Below, piece after piece: positions 6,143 to 13,756 of a stretch of DNA of 20,018 nucleotides. The stretch is from the NCBI GenBank assembly GCA_964546285.1, contig CAZJJK010000056.1, positions 1 to 20,018 of the forward strand, given 5' to 3'. Below the pieces are notes generated by a model. That model was given only the letters and a program-made list of their open reading frames with translations, searched no databases and was not told the origin of the DNA. The translations under genes and the position numbers were made by a program. This stretch comes from CAZJJK01 sp964546285 (GTDB lineage: Bacteria > Spirochaetota > Spirochaetia > Treponematales > Breznakiellaceae). The number at the start of each line of letters is the position of its first letter. Within the stretch, counting starts at the first letter, position 1.

Positions 6143-7837
6143 ATGATCAAGCTGTTGTTACAAACAATTTATGGCGAACGCGCCGGGGAAGCGCTGACTC
6201 AGATTACGGAAGTTATAGAACGTGAAAAAAAGGCGGCTAAAACCAGTTCCCGTCCGCCCACCGATACCTGTGATCCGCTTTTGTCCGCTAATGACGGACC
6301 CATCCTAATTTGTTACGGCGATTCGCTTAAAAGTAAGGGTGAACTTCCTCTTAGGGTACTTGGGCGCTTTCTGGATGATCGGGCCGCTTTTATCGGCGGG
6401 GTCCATATCCTGCCCTGTTTCCCGTCAACTTCCGACGACGGCTTCGCGGTAGCCGATTATGGAAACATCGATCCGGCGCTGGGCGGCTGGGGGGACGTGG
6501 AGGATATCGCGGCCGGCCGCTCGGTAATGCTGGACGCGGTGGTGAACCATTGTTCGGCGTCCCATCCCTGGTTCCGCGCCTTCCTCGCGGGCGATCCCCG
6601 CTATGCCGGCTATTTCATCATCCGGGACGAACAATTCGATACTGGTATGGTGGTTCGGCCGCGGACTTCGCCGCTTTTCAGCGCCTACGCGACTGTCGGC
6701 GGCGAAGTACAGCTGTGGACCACCTTCTCGGCTGACCAGATCGATCTGAATTTCGCCGAACCGCGGGTCGCCCTTGAGGTCTTGGACATTCTTTGCGCCT
6801 ACGCCGCCCACGGCGCCCGCTATATCAGGTTGGACGCCGTCGGCTTCATTTGGAAAGAGTCCGGCACCAGCTGCCTCAACCTGCCCCGCGCCCATGCCCT
6901 CGTCAAGTTGTATCGATGGATTCTGGACCGCTTGTATCCCGGTACGGCGTTGATTACCGAAACTAATGTCCCGGAGGCCGAAAACCGCTCTTATTTCGGC
7001 CATGGTGACGAAGCCGCCTTGATCTACCAGTTCCCCCTGCCGCCGCTCCTGCTCCAGGCCTTCGTATCCGGCCGATCTGATCATTTCATGGCCTGGTTGG
7101 CGTCGCTGGCCGCCTATAAACCGCCCGCCGGCTGTACCTATTTCAACTTTTTGGCTTCCCATGACGGCGTTGGGCTCCGACCCACCGAAGGCTGGTTGGA
7201 CGATGGGGAACGCGCCGCTCTGGCGGCCGCCTGCTTAGCGCGCGGCGGTTACGTCAGCTACCGCAGCGGTCAGAGCGGGGAGTCGATTCCCTACGAACTC
7301 AACATCAATTTTATGGACGCGCTATCGCCGCCTGACGCCGATGATAGGGAAAGGGCTCGGCGGATGCTCGCGGCCCACGCCGTGCTGTTTGCCTTGCCGG
7401 GCGTGCCGGCGGTCTATATCCATAGCCTGCTTGGTTCGCGCAATTGGCGGCGCGGCGTGGATCTGTCCGGCATCAAGCGCCGCGTCAACCGCGAGAAGCT
7501 GGATTTGGACCAATTGGATATCGAATTATACAATCCATCATCCTTGCGGAGCTTGGTATTCAGCGGCATGGCGAAATTGGCCGCGGCCAGGCGTGCCCTG
7601 CCGGTGTTGAACCCGCTCGCCGCCGATCTGACGCCGCTGCCCGCCGCCCCCGGGCTGATCGCCTTCAAGCGGACAGCGGCCGCCGCGCCGCTAGCGGTCA
7701 TCGTCAACGTCGGAACGGAAGCCGCGCCGTTTAAACTGGAAGCCGACGGTGTGGACGCGCTGAGCGGCCGCTTCTTCAAGCGTGGAAATATCGATGTGGA
7801 AGCGTTCGAGGCCTTATGGATAGCGGAGCGGCGCTGA
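6143..7837 (+). CDS. GH13 subfamily 18 sugar phosphorylase (glucosylglycerate/sucrose phosphorylase type)
   Basis: The 564-residue cytosolic protein reversibly phosphorolyses an alpha-glucoside to glucose 1-phosphate. The GH13 barrel is complete: GGVHILPCFPSTSDDGFAV and DYG (about 86-107), DAVVNHCSASHPWF (131-144), the nucleophile D231 in YIRLDAVGF, the acid/base E273 in LITETNVPE and the transition-state D341 in NFLASHDGVG. Bifidobacterial sucrose phosphorylase has about 500 residues, while glucosylglycerate phosphorylases (E. coli YcjM type) have about 555-560. That length, and the late LLGSRNWRRGVDLSG...RRVNREKL stretch, favour the glucosylglycerate type, but sucrose or sucrose 6'-phosphate remain possible. 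Base composition rises sharply inside the gene: about 52% GC near 6181-6240 and about 65-68% in later samples. It diverges from the K+ operon, and no glycerate kinase or sugar transporter is adjacent. Confidence 0.85.
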   Translation: MIKLLLQTIYGERAGEALTQITEVIEREKKAAKTSSRPPTDTCDPLLSANDGPILICYGDSLKSKGELPLRVLGRFLDDRAAFIGGVHILPCFPSTSDDGFAVADYGNIDPALGGWGDVEDIAAGRSVMLDAVVNHCSASHPWFRAFLAGDPRYAGYFIIRDEQFDTGMVVRPRTSPLFSAYATVGGEVQLWTTFSADQIDLNFAEPRVALEVLDILCAYAAHGARYIRLDAVGFIWKESGTSCLNLPRAHALVKLYRWILDRLYPGTALITETNVPEAENRSYFGHGDEAALIYQFPLPPLLLQAFVSGRSDHFMAWLASLAAYKPPAGCTYFNFLASHDGVGLRPTEGWLDDGERAALAAACLARGGYVSYRSGQSGESIPYELNINFMDALSPPDADDRERARRMLAAHAVLFALPGVPAVYIHSLLGSRNWRRGVDLSGIKRRVNREKLDLDQLDIELYNPSSLRSLVFSGMAKLAAARRALPVLNPLAADLTPLPAAPGLIAFKRTAAAAPLAVIVNVGTEAAPFKLEADGVDALSGRFFKRGNIDVEAFEALWIAERR

Positions 7838-7900
7838 AGCTTGGTCGGGAGGTAGCGGGCGCGCGAGAAGCGTCGCCTATATGAAATGACTGGCTATAAG

Positions 7901-7928
7901 CAGGCCGGTGAAGCGGCTGATGGTTTTT
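7901..7928 (+). terminator. Possible terminator after the GH13 gene
   Basis: CAGGCCG (7901-7907, one bulged G) can pair with CGGCTG (7914-7919), followed after four bases by five T residues (7924-7928). The stem is short and imperfect. The rest of the 180-base gap to the radical SAM gene shows no clear gene. Confidence 0.35.
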
Positions 7929-8017
7929 AGTCCTTTATCGCTAAGACGCTTATCAAAATAGACCGGCCGCCGGGAGATAAGCCGTTTCGCGGATAAACCA
8001 AGCCGCTGAAAAACGCT

Positions 8018-9301
8018 ATGCTATACGACATGGATAATCCACCGCTTCCCCTTTTCAACTTAAGCGCCCTTGAGGCCAAGACCGGTCTTGCCCGCGCCAA
8101 GTTGCCTGAACCCTTCCTGGTCAGCTTGTATCGCTGTTTAGCGCCGTATCGGGGCTGCTGTCACGGATGCGTCTACTGCGACGGGAGGGCGGAAAAGTAT
8201 TATGTGGAGGGCGTCTTTGATCGCGATATCGCGGTCAGGGAAAAGCTATGTGAGCGGGTCGCCTCGGATGTGGCCTCGGGTTTCGCGGCGCGGGAATACG
8301 GCGCCCTCTGTCTCGGGTCCGGCGTTACCGATGTTTACCAGAAGGTGGAGCGGGAGCTTGAGCTTACACGGCGGACCCTTAAAAAAATCGCGGAAACGGG
8401 ACTCCCCATCGTCATCCTAACCAAAAGCGACCTTATCCTCCGTGATTTTGATATACTTTCGCGTTTTCCCAAGACGCTTATCATTCTAACTATCACTACG
8501 GTGGATGAGGCAGACGCCGCTCGCCTTGAGCCGGGCGCGCCGTCGCCGGTCAGGCGCTTACAGGTAATTCGAGAGGCAAAAAAGCGCGGTTTCTTTTCCG
8601 GTATCATGGCCATGCCGCTCTGTCCGGGGATTTCGGATTCCGACGCTTCCTTCACCGCGTTGTTGGACGCCGCGGTGGCTGTCGGTGCCGACTTCGTCTA
8701 TCCGGGGGGGCTGACCCTCCGGCCCGGCCGCCAAAAGGACAGTTTTTTCGCCCTAATCGATACTCATTATCCCGCCTTGAAAGCTGACTACGAGCACCTC
8801 TACCGGGAAAACCGACCATCAGGATCGCCCCTGGCTTCCCGATCCGCCGCTTTGACTAGGCGCGTCGCCGCGCTGCTCCATGTCCGCGCTCTGCCGCCGT
8901 TGATCCCGCACCGCGTTTACCGGGAGTTGCTTTCACCGCCGGACAGCCTTTTCGTGCTGTTATGCCACATGCACGGCCTCTACGCTCAACGCGGTGTGGA
9001 CATTCGGGCGCTCAAAGCCGCCACCGACCGCTACGCCGCTCGCTTGGCTAAGGAGCGGACCGCGCTCCGGCGAAAACGCCTCGCGGTGGAAGCGGCCGCC
9101 GGCGCTTTTCCGCTGACGCGGCGCTTGACCGAGCGGATGGAAGAGCTGATCGCTTCGCTCGCCAATCCGCGCTTAGAGTCCCTCGCGACTGAACTTCAAA
9201 AGCCTGGGCGTTACTTTGATTATACCAGTTTACAAATAAAGCTGGATGCCGCCTTTGGGAAAGAGGGGCGGCCCTCGGCGACTATTCCAGGAGTCCCATA
9301 A
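8018..9301 (+). CDS. Radical SAM protein of the spore photoproduct lyase-like (SplB/COG1533) group
   Basis: The 427-residue protein has the radical SAM cluster motif CX3CX2C at C47, C51 and C54 (YRGCCHGCVYCDGR). It continues with the pattern typical of SplB-like proteins: ALCLGSGVTDVYQKVERELELTRRTLKKI, LPIVILTKSDLILRD and a barrel strand GIMAMPLCPGISD (about 100-205). The cluster would cleave S-adenosylmethionine to a 5'-deoxyadenosyl radical. Members of this group are often of unknown substrate; true spore photoproduct lyase repairs thymine dimers in spores, which is not implied here. The last 150 residues are Arg/Ala-rich and helical and match nothing I know. ATGs at 8018 and 8030 are both possible, and neither has a clear SD. 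It follows the GH13 gene by 180 bases on the same strand and ends at the terminator at 9314. Confidence 0.85.
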   Translation: MLYDMDNPPLPLFNLSALEAKTGLARAKLPEPFLVSLYRCLAPYRGCCHGCVYCDGRAEKYYVEGVFDRDIAVREKLCERVASDVASGFAAREYGALCLGSGVTDVYQKVERELELTRRTLKKIAETGLPIVILTKSDLILRDFDILSRFPKTLIILTITTVDEADAARLEPGAPSPVRRLQVIREAKKRGFFSGIMAMPLCPGISDSDASFTALLDAAVAVGADFVYPGGLTLRPGRQKDSFFALIDTHYPALKADYEHLYRENRPSGSPLASRSAALTRRVAALLHVRALPPLIPHRVYRELLSPPDSLFVLLCHMHGLYAQRGVDIRALKAATDRYAARLAKERTALRRKRLAVEAAAGAFPLTRRLTERMEELIASLANPRLESLATELQKPGRYFDYTSLQIKLDAAFGKEGRPSATIPGVP

Positions 9302-9313
9302 ACGCTACGTGTC

Positions 9314-9342
9314 ACAAAGCTTTGAAATGGGGCTTTGTTTTT
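9314..9342 (+). terminator. Intrinsic terminator of the radical SAM gene
   Basis: ACAAAGC (9314-9320) pairs with GCTTTGT (9332-9338), a 7-bp stem with an 11-nt loop, running into TTTTT (9338-9342). It lies 12 bases after the stop. It has no T tract in the opposite direction, so the convergent 207-aa gene is not served by it. Confidence 0.65.
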
Positions 9343-9365
9343 AACTTTGGCTAGGGATGAAGCGT

Positions 9366-9989
9366 TTACCAGGCCCCAGCGCCTATCATCAGAAAAGCGG
9401 AAAAAGCCGCCAAGTCGGGACCTAAAAGAGGGTGGACCTGGGCCATCATGGATTTTAGCTCATCCCTAAAACCAAGGTAAAATTCCCAGTATGGCAGAGG
9501 GCGATACGTCAAGTGTTCAAGCTCATAATAGGCGATAATCGTCTTAGCGGTCGTGGGTTTTATAAACGCTTCCTCGTTTGGATTCCAATAATAGGGAAAG
9601 ACTGTCATAATGGTCCATTTCGCCACTTTCCCTTTAACCAGAAGCTCGCGGAGCTCATTAAACCCCCTCTCCTTATCGCCATGCAATAATTGGTATATAT
9701 GTGAACAGAGCCGAGCCCGGTGAATCGCCGGTAGCTCTCGGACAAAATCGCGGAACTTGGGTTTTTCAAAAACGGAAACCATGGAAGAGGCGGTAACCGT
9801 CTTTATGATCGCCTCCGACATGATTTCTATTTCATTGAAATTCTCAGGTTGATACGCTTCTCTAGCCCGCTGAGAAAGCGTAGCCAAGCGGTGTTTTCGG
9901 CCCGTTTCTAGCATCTCGGGATTCTGGAAGCCTCCCGGATAGCGCTCCATAAAAGCGGTTTCGGCGGCCTTTAGTTTGTCTAGTTTCAT
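9366..9989 (-). CDS. Unassigned 207-residue protein downstream of rnfB
   Basis: I do not recognise a family. The protein is soluble-looking and mostly helical, without signal peptide or clear membrane helix, rich in aromatic residues and with a PYYWNPNEEAFIKPTTAK stretch (about 131-148) that looks like a conserved core. The C-terminus is mildly hydrophobic (AAFSAFLMIGAGAW). It follows rnfB on the same strand after 72 bases holding a 6-bp hairpin, so it could be the last gene of the rnf transcript or separately expressed. No SD precedes the ATG at 9989; the sequence before it is a run of T residues on the coding strand. The coding character is supported by a long clean frame and by composition like its neighbours. 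Confidence 0.7.
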   Translation of the reverse strand: MKLDKLKAAETAFMERYPGGFQNPEMLETGRKHRLATLSQRAREAYQPENFNEIEIMSEAIIKTVTASSMVSVFEKPKFRDFVRELPAIHRARLCSHIYQLLHGDKERGFNELRELLVKGKVAKWTIMTVFPYYWNPNEEAFIKPTTAKTIIAYYELEHLTYRPLPYWEFYLGFRDELKSMMAQVHPLLGPDLAAFSAFLMIGAGAW

Positions 9990-10018
9990 AAAAAAATTAT
10001 GGCGATAAAGCCGCGTTT

Positions 10019-10035
10019 ACCCCGCTTAACGGGGT
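10019..10035. repeat. Hairpin between rnfB and the 207-aa gene
   Basis: ACCCCG (10019-10024) and CGGGGT (10030-10035) form a perfect 6-bp stem with a 5-nt loop. On the minus strand no T tract follows at once, so it is not a good intrinsic terminator. It may be an RNA processing or stability element that separates the rnf genes from the gene downstream. Confidence 0.45.
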
Positions 10036-10061
10036 CTTAGGGGCGAGGGCTATAAAAATCG

Positions 10062-10931
10062 CTAGGCTTTAGCCTCGATCTTCTCCGCTTTTTCAGGCCG
10101 TTTCTGACCTATGGTTTCTCCGATGATGACATCGAACTGAATCATCTTATATACCTTGGTGGGGCATTTGTCCACGCAGACACCGCAGGAGGTGCATTTG
10201 GAATAGTCGGTCATAGGAATGCCGTTTTCCATAGTGATGCAGTGTTCCGGGCAGTTTTTTACGCAGAGTTCGCATTTGATACAGCCAACCTTGCAGGTCT
10301 TCATGACCATGGCCTTAAGCGGATTACGATTGGAGCAGAGGACCATGGAGCCAACACGGTTTCTGGGCACCCGTTTTAAGATTTGCTGAGGACATTCGGC
10401 AATACAGAGGCCGCAACCGGTGCATTTGTCGTAGTCCACATGGGGTAGGGCGTCGTCGCCCATATGGATGGCGTCGAATTGGCAAACCGAAACGCAATCG
10501 CCGTAACCAAGACAGCCCCACGCGCATAGTTTTGTGCCGCCGGCTGACAGTTTGGCGGCGCGGCAGCTGGGGACGCCGACGTATTCACCTTTAAGTGGGG
10601 CCTTGTCCTTTACGCCCTGGCAAGCTAACACGGCGACAACATCCTCCGCTTGCGCGTTCACGCCCATGATCTTGGCGAGAGCCTCAGCCGTGGTCTTTCC
10701 CCCAACAGAACAGCGGGTTACCTCGCAAAGGCGGCCAGCGACCGCTTCCGCGTAGCCGTCGCAGCCGGGATAGCCGCAGGCACCGCAATTGGCGCCCGGA
10801 AGAGCGGCGCGGACGGTATCTATTAGAGGGTCGCGTTCTACCTTGAAAAATTCTTGGAAAAAACCCAGCGCTAGGCCTAGGCTGAAAGCTAAGCCGACGG
10901 CGAAAATCGCGGTTACAATGATTATGTTCAT
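10062..10931 (-). CDS. rnfB: Rnf complex iron-sulfur subunit RnfB
   Basis: RnfB takes electrons from reduced ferredoxin and passes them into the Rnf complex at the cytoplasmic face of the membrane. The 289 residues start with an N-terminal anchor helix (2-24), then the four-cysteine domain C49-x2-C52-x4-C57-x16-C74 (GANCGACGYPGCDGY). Four ferredoxin-like cysteine groups follow, near 136-150, 170-180, 217-227 and 246-256, giving capacity for about five [4Fe-4S] clusters, more than in proteobacterial RnfB (about 190 residues) and like the long forms of anaerobes. The tail is charged (KRPEKAEKIEAKA). An AAGGAG SD lies seven bases before the ATG. It starts 10 bases after rnfA and is the last core gene of the operon. 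Confidence 0.95.
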   Translation of the reverse strand: MNIIIVTAIFAVGLAFSLGLALGFFQEFFKVERDPLIDTVRAALPGANCGACGYPGCDGYAEAVAGRLCEVTRCSVGGKTTAEALAKIMGVNAQAEDVVAVLACQGVKDKAPLKGEYVGVPSCRAAKLSAGGTKLCAWGCLGYGDCVSVCQFDAIHMGDDALPHVDYDKCTGCGLCIAECPQQILKRVPRNRVGSMVLCSNRNPLKAMVMKTCKVGCIKCELCVKNCPEHCITMENGIPMTDYSKCTSCGVCVDKCPTKVYKMIQFDVIIGETIGQKRPEKAEKIEAKA

Positions 10932-10941
10932 AGCGCGCTCC

Positions 10942-11517
10942 TTACTTTACCAACCCTGAAAAACCCATAAAGGAAACGGATAACAGGGCGGCGGCGATAA
11001 ACAGAATAGGTGTGCCGCGCAGAAAGTGAGGAATCGGACTAGTTTTAATCCGATCCCGAAGACCAGCCATCAACAGCAGGGCTAAGAGGAAACCGAGCGC
11101 GACGCCAAGCGCGTAAACGATAGCCTCAAGGAACGAATAGCCAGCTGTAATGTTATCAAAAGTGACGCCGAGTATGGCGCAATTGGTAGTGATAAGCGGC
11201 AAATAAATGCCCATGGAGGCGTATAAGGCTGGCGCCGTCTTCTTTAAGTAGAATTCCACTAATTGGACTAAGGAAGCGATGACTAGGATAAAACTTAAAA
11301 TTTGGAGAAAGCCCAAGCCCAGCGGGTCCAGGATAAAATGGTAGACAGGCCAGGTTACGGCGGTAGCCAATACGGTAACGAAACATACCGCTAAGCCCAT
11401 GCCGATGGATTTCTCGCTGTCAACGGACATCCCAATAAAGGGGCAAAGCGCCAGAAAACGCATAAGCACGACATTATTGGACAGGAGGGCGGCGATGAAA
11501 ATGCCGAAGAGGTTCAT
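10942..11517 (-). CDS. rnfA: Rnf complex membrane subunit RnfA
   Basis: This 191-residue integral membrane protein has six hydrophobic segments and is homologous to RnfE and to NqrE. Together RnfA and RnfE form the pseudo-symmetric core of the complex and hold an intramembrane iron-sulfur centre. The conserved cysteines are visible at C25 (FLALCPFIG) and C113 (TTNCAILG) in half-helices. Conserved openings such as LLSNNVVLMRFLALCPFIGMS are intact. The ATG overlaps the rnfE stop by four bases, so translation is coupled; rnfB follows after 10 bases. Confidence 0.95.
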   Translation of the reverse strand: MNLFGIFIAALLSNNVVLMRFLALCPFIGMSVDSEKSIGMGLAVCFVTVLATAVTWPVYHFILDPLGLGFLQILSFILVIASLVQLVEFYLKKTAPALYASMGIYLPLITTNCAILGVTFDNITAGYSFLEAIVYALGVALGFLLALLLMAGLRDRIKTSPIPHFLRGTPILFIAAALLSVSFMGFSGLVK

Positions 11518-12131
11518 ACGATTTCCTCCGGAAGCTTCCTTAAGCGTGACTTAATAGCGAGATTCAACGCGATGAATAAGCCAAAGACGAAAAAACCGCC
11601 CGGTGCCAGGATAAAGAAGATAATTGGCGTAAAGCTTGCCGGCAGAACCTGGAACCCCAGGAGCGCCCCGGACCCTAAAAGCTCACGGACGGCGGAAATG
11701 CCAACCAAAACCCAGGTATATCCTAAACCCATCCCCAGGGCGTCAGGCACTATATCGCGGACCGGCCGTTTGGAGGCGAAGGCTTCCACCCGTCCCATGA
11801 TAATGCAATTTACGACGATTAGAGGAATAAAAACACCCATGGCTTTGGACAAGTCCGGAAAATACGCTTTTAGTATTAGATCGATGACGGTAGTGAAGGC
11901 CGCGATAACGATAATAAATATCGGTATGCGGATTGACTGAGGGATCAGTTTTCGGAAAAGACTGATAATTAGTTCGCTCATAAGAAGAACGAAGGTCATG
12001 GAAAGCCCCATGCCTAAACCGTTGGCAACCGCCGTGGTGACAGCGAGAGCCGAGCAGAGCCCAATCATCAGCATAAGAAGCGGGTTCTCTCGGACGACGC
12101 CGTTGGCGAAAATTCTCGCGAAACGTTTCAT
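11514..12131 (-). CDS. rnfE: Rnf complex membrane subunit RnfE
   Basis: At 205 residues with about six membrane helices, this is the RnfA paralogue RnfE (NqrD-like). The family signature RENPLLMLMIGLCSALAVT with C26 and the second half-helix FIPLIVVNCIIMGR with C109 are present, matching the iron-centre ligands expected. The C-terminal helix is followed by a basic tail. Its ATG overlaps the rnfG stop by four bases and its stop overlaps the rnfA ATG by four, so it sits in the tightly coupled middle of the operon. Confidence 0.95.
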   Translation of the reverse strand: MKRFARIFANGVVRENPLLMLMIGLCSALAVTTAVANGLGMGLSMTFVLLMSELIISLFRKLIPQSIRIPIFIIVIAAFTTVIDLILKAYFPDLSKAMGVFIPLIVVNCIIMGRVEAFASKRPVRDIVPDALGMGLGYTWVLVGISAVRELLGSGALLGFQVLPASFTPIIFFILAPGGFFVFGLFIALNLAIKSRLRKLPEEIV

Positions 12132-12730
12132 CTGGCCGCCTCCTGAATATTAAGATCAAACCAGGCGCCGGCGGCGAGGGCGGATGCTTTGACGACGCCG
12201 GTGACAGCCTTGCTGGTGATGGTGGACGCGGTGATAGCGTCAACATCCTCTTTAACCCTAAACGGGGCGCTGATGGCTTTGCCGGCGAACTGGCCATAGA
12301 AGGTTAGCCCCTTTTCGCGGTCCACAAAATAGGTGGGAGAAGCGGCGTTGGCTCCAAGTCCGGGGGTGTCCTTGTTGTCAAGGATCTTCACGCCGCCGAT
12401 ACGGCGGTCAACGCCTATGCCGGTTAATATGGCTATTCTCCCGCCATAGCTAGCTCCCGTCGCCCTAATCGCGATGCCCAAGGTTTGACCGCTCGCGAGC
12501 ACTAGATACTGACTCTCGAAAGCGACTGAAGGATCGCCGCTGACTAGTTCGCCGTCAAGCTCCTTAAAATCCTCCGCGGCCGGGAATAAGTCCTTCAGCG
12601 CCATTTCCAAGTCCGCCTTCTGGCGTTTTTCAATGACGGAAAGGGTTCCCGCGTAAACGAAGGCTAAACCGACGCAGGCAGCCATGGCATAGGCCGCGAG
12701 TATCAAGCCAAGTTTTAGCATATTCTTCAT
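12128..12730 (-). CDS. rnfG: Rnf complex FMN-binding subunit RnfG
   Basis: RnfG is a membrane-anchored subunit whose FMN is covalently attached to a threonine outside the cytoplasm. The 200 residues begin with one anchor helix (about 7-28) and carry an FMN_bind domain with KILDNKDTPGLGANAASPTYF (about 115-135). The attachment motif, normally S/T-G-A-T followed by S/T, reads TASTITS (167-173), with T170 as the probable flavinylation site; glycine and alanine are replaced by alanine and serine. The gene overlaps rnfD and rnfE by four bases at either end. No flavin transferase gene (apbE) is in the window, so it would have to be elsewhere. Confidence 0.92.
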   Translation of the reverse strand: MKNMLKLGLILAAYAMAACVGLAFVYAGTLSVIEKRQKADLEMALKDLFPAAEDFKELDGELVSGDPSVAFESQYLVLASGQTLGIAIRATGASYGGRIAILTGIGVDRRIGGVKILDNKDTPGLGANAASPTYFVDREKGLTFYGQFAGKAISAPFRVKEDVDAITASTITSKAVTGVVKASALAAGAWFDLNIQEAAR

Positions 12731-13743
12731 TTAACGGCCGCCTTCTTTGGCTTAAGGTAGCCATATTTCTGGCTTACTAGCTTGTTAAGGAAGGGCGATA
12801 TGGCATTCATGATGAGTATCCCATAAGTAACGCCTTCCGGATAACCGCCCCACTTTCGTATCATAAGTGTTATTAGGCCAGCTCCGGCGCCAAAAATAAG
12901 TTTGCCAGTGTTTGTTACCGGCGCCGACACATAATCGGTAGCCATAAAACAGGCGCCGAAGACCAAGCCGCCGGAGAGTAGCCCGAATAGCGGGTCCATC
13001 CCGAGCGCTAAGGCGGCGATAAAAGCCGTCCCCAGCATGGCCAGCGGAGCGCGCCAATCTATGGTATGGGTCGCCAGCAGGAAGATAGCGCCGGCTAAAA
13101 TCAGTAGTATGGACGACTCGCCTATGCAACCGGCTCGATTTCCAAAAAACAGGGTTCTGATAACGGACCAATAATCCGAGGAAAAAGCTAAACCATTCTC
13201 AACCAGATTGGCGCCGACATCGGCGACGCTTCCGCCAAGCTTGACTATAGCCAGCGGCGTGGCCGTGCTAAGCGCGTCAAGCGTGGAATCAAAGCCGCTT
13301 GGAACCCGCCAGCTTGTTAAAGCCGCCGGGAAGCTCATGATCATAAAGGCTCGGCCGATCAAAGCGGGATTAAAGACATTTGCGCCAAGGCCGCCAAAAA
13401 ATTCTTTAGCCACAACCACGGCGAAAACGGAGCCTAAAGCGGTCATCCATAGCGGTGTTGAGGGCGGCACTATCAAGGCTAGAAGTAAACCGCTTACAGC
13501 CGCGGAAAGATCACCGCTCCGAATATCGCGCCGTATGATAAGGCGGAACAGGGCTTCAGCGGCGATGGCGCTTCCCACGGAAACGAGGATAGTTAAAAGC
13601 GCCGGCCAACCATAAAGGACCACGCCAAAGGCTGTGACTGGCAACAGGGCCACTAGCACATTGGACATCAGCCTTCTGGCGTTTATCGGCGTGTAAAAAT
13701 GCGGGCTGGACGATAGGAGCCGCCGCGTTTCGTTGCTTGCCAT
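12727..13743 (-). CDS. rnfD: Rnf complex membrane subunit RnfD
   Basis: RnfD (338 residues, about nine membrane helices) is the NqrB-like subunit that carries a second covalent FMN and is thought to take part in ion translocation. The motif LSTATPL (158-164) matches the RnfD flavinylation site, with T162 as the acceptor. The N-terminus SSPHFYTPINARRLMSNVLVALLP is typical. A GGGGGAG SD precedes the ATG. It starts 13 bases after rnfC and overlaps rnfG by four. Whether Na+ or H+ is moved cannot be decided from this sequence. Confidence 0.95.
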   Translation of the reverse strand: MASNETRRLLSSSPHFYTPINARRLMSNVLVALLPVTAFGVVLYGWPALLTILVSVGSAIAAEALFRLIIRRDIRSGDLSAAVSGLLLALIVPPSTPLWMTALGSVFAVVVAKEFFGGLGANVFNPALIGRAFMIMSFPAALTSWRVPSGFDSTLDALSTATPLAIVKLGGSVADVGANLVENGLAFSSDYWSVIRTLFFGNRAGCIGESSILLILAGAIFLLATHTIDWRAPLAMLGTAFIAALALGMDPLFGLLSGGLVFGACFMATDYVSAPVTNTGKLIFGAGAGLITLMIRKWGGYPEGVTYGILIMNAISPFLNKLVSQKYGYLKPKKAAVK

Positions 13744-13756
13744 AGTGCGCTCCCCC

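Noticed and set aside
6425..7162. Long open frame antisense to the phosphorylase gene
   Set aside because: It mirrors a GC-rich coding strand in which stop codons are rare; the sense frame carries all GH13 catalytic motifs, and the antisense peptide shows no domain.
11743..12297. 184-codon open frame overlapping rnfG and rnfE in another frame
   Set aside because: It crosses the junction of two certain Rnf genes and shows no recognisable motif.
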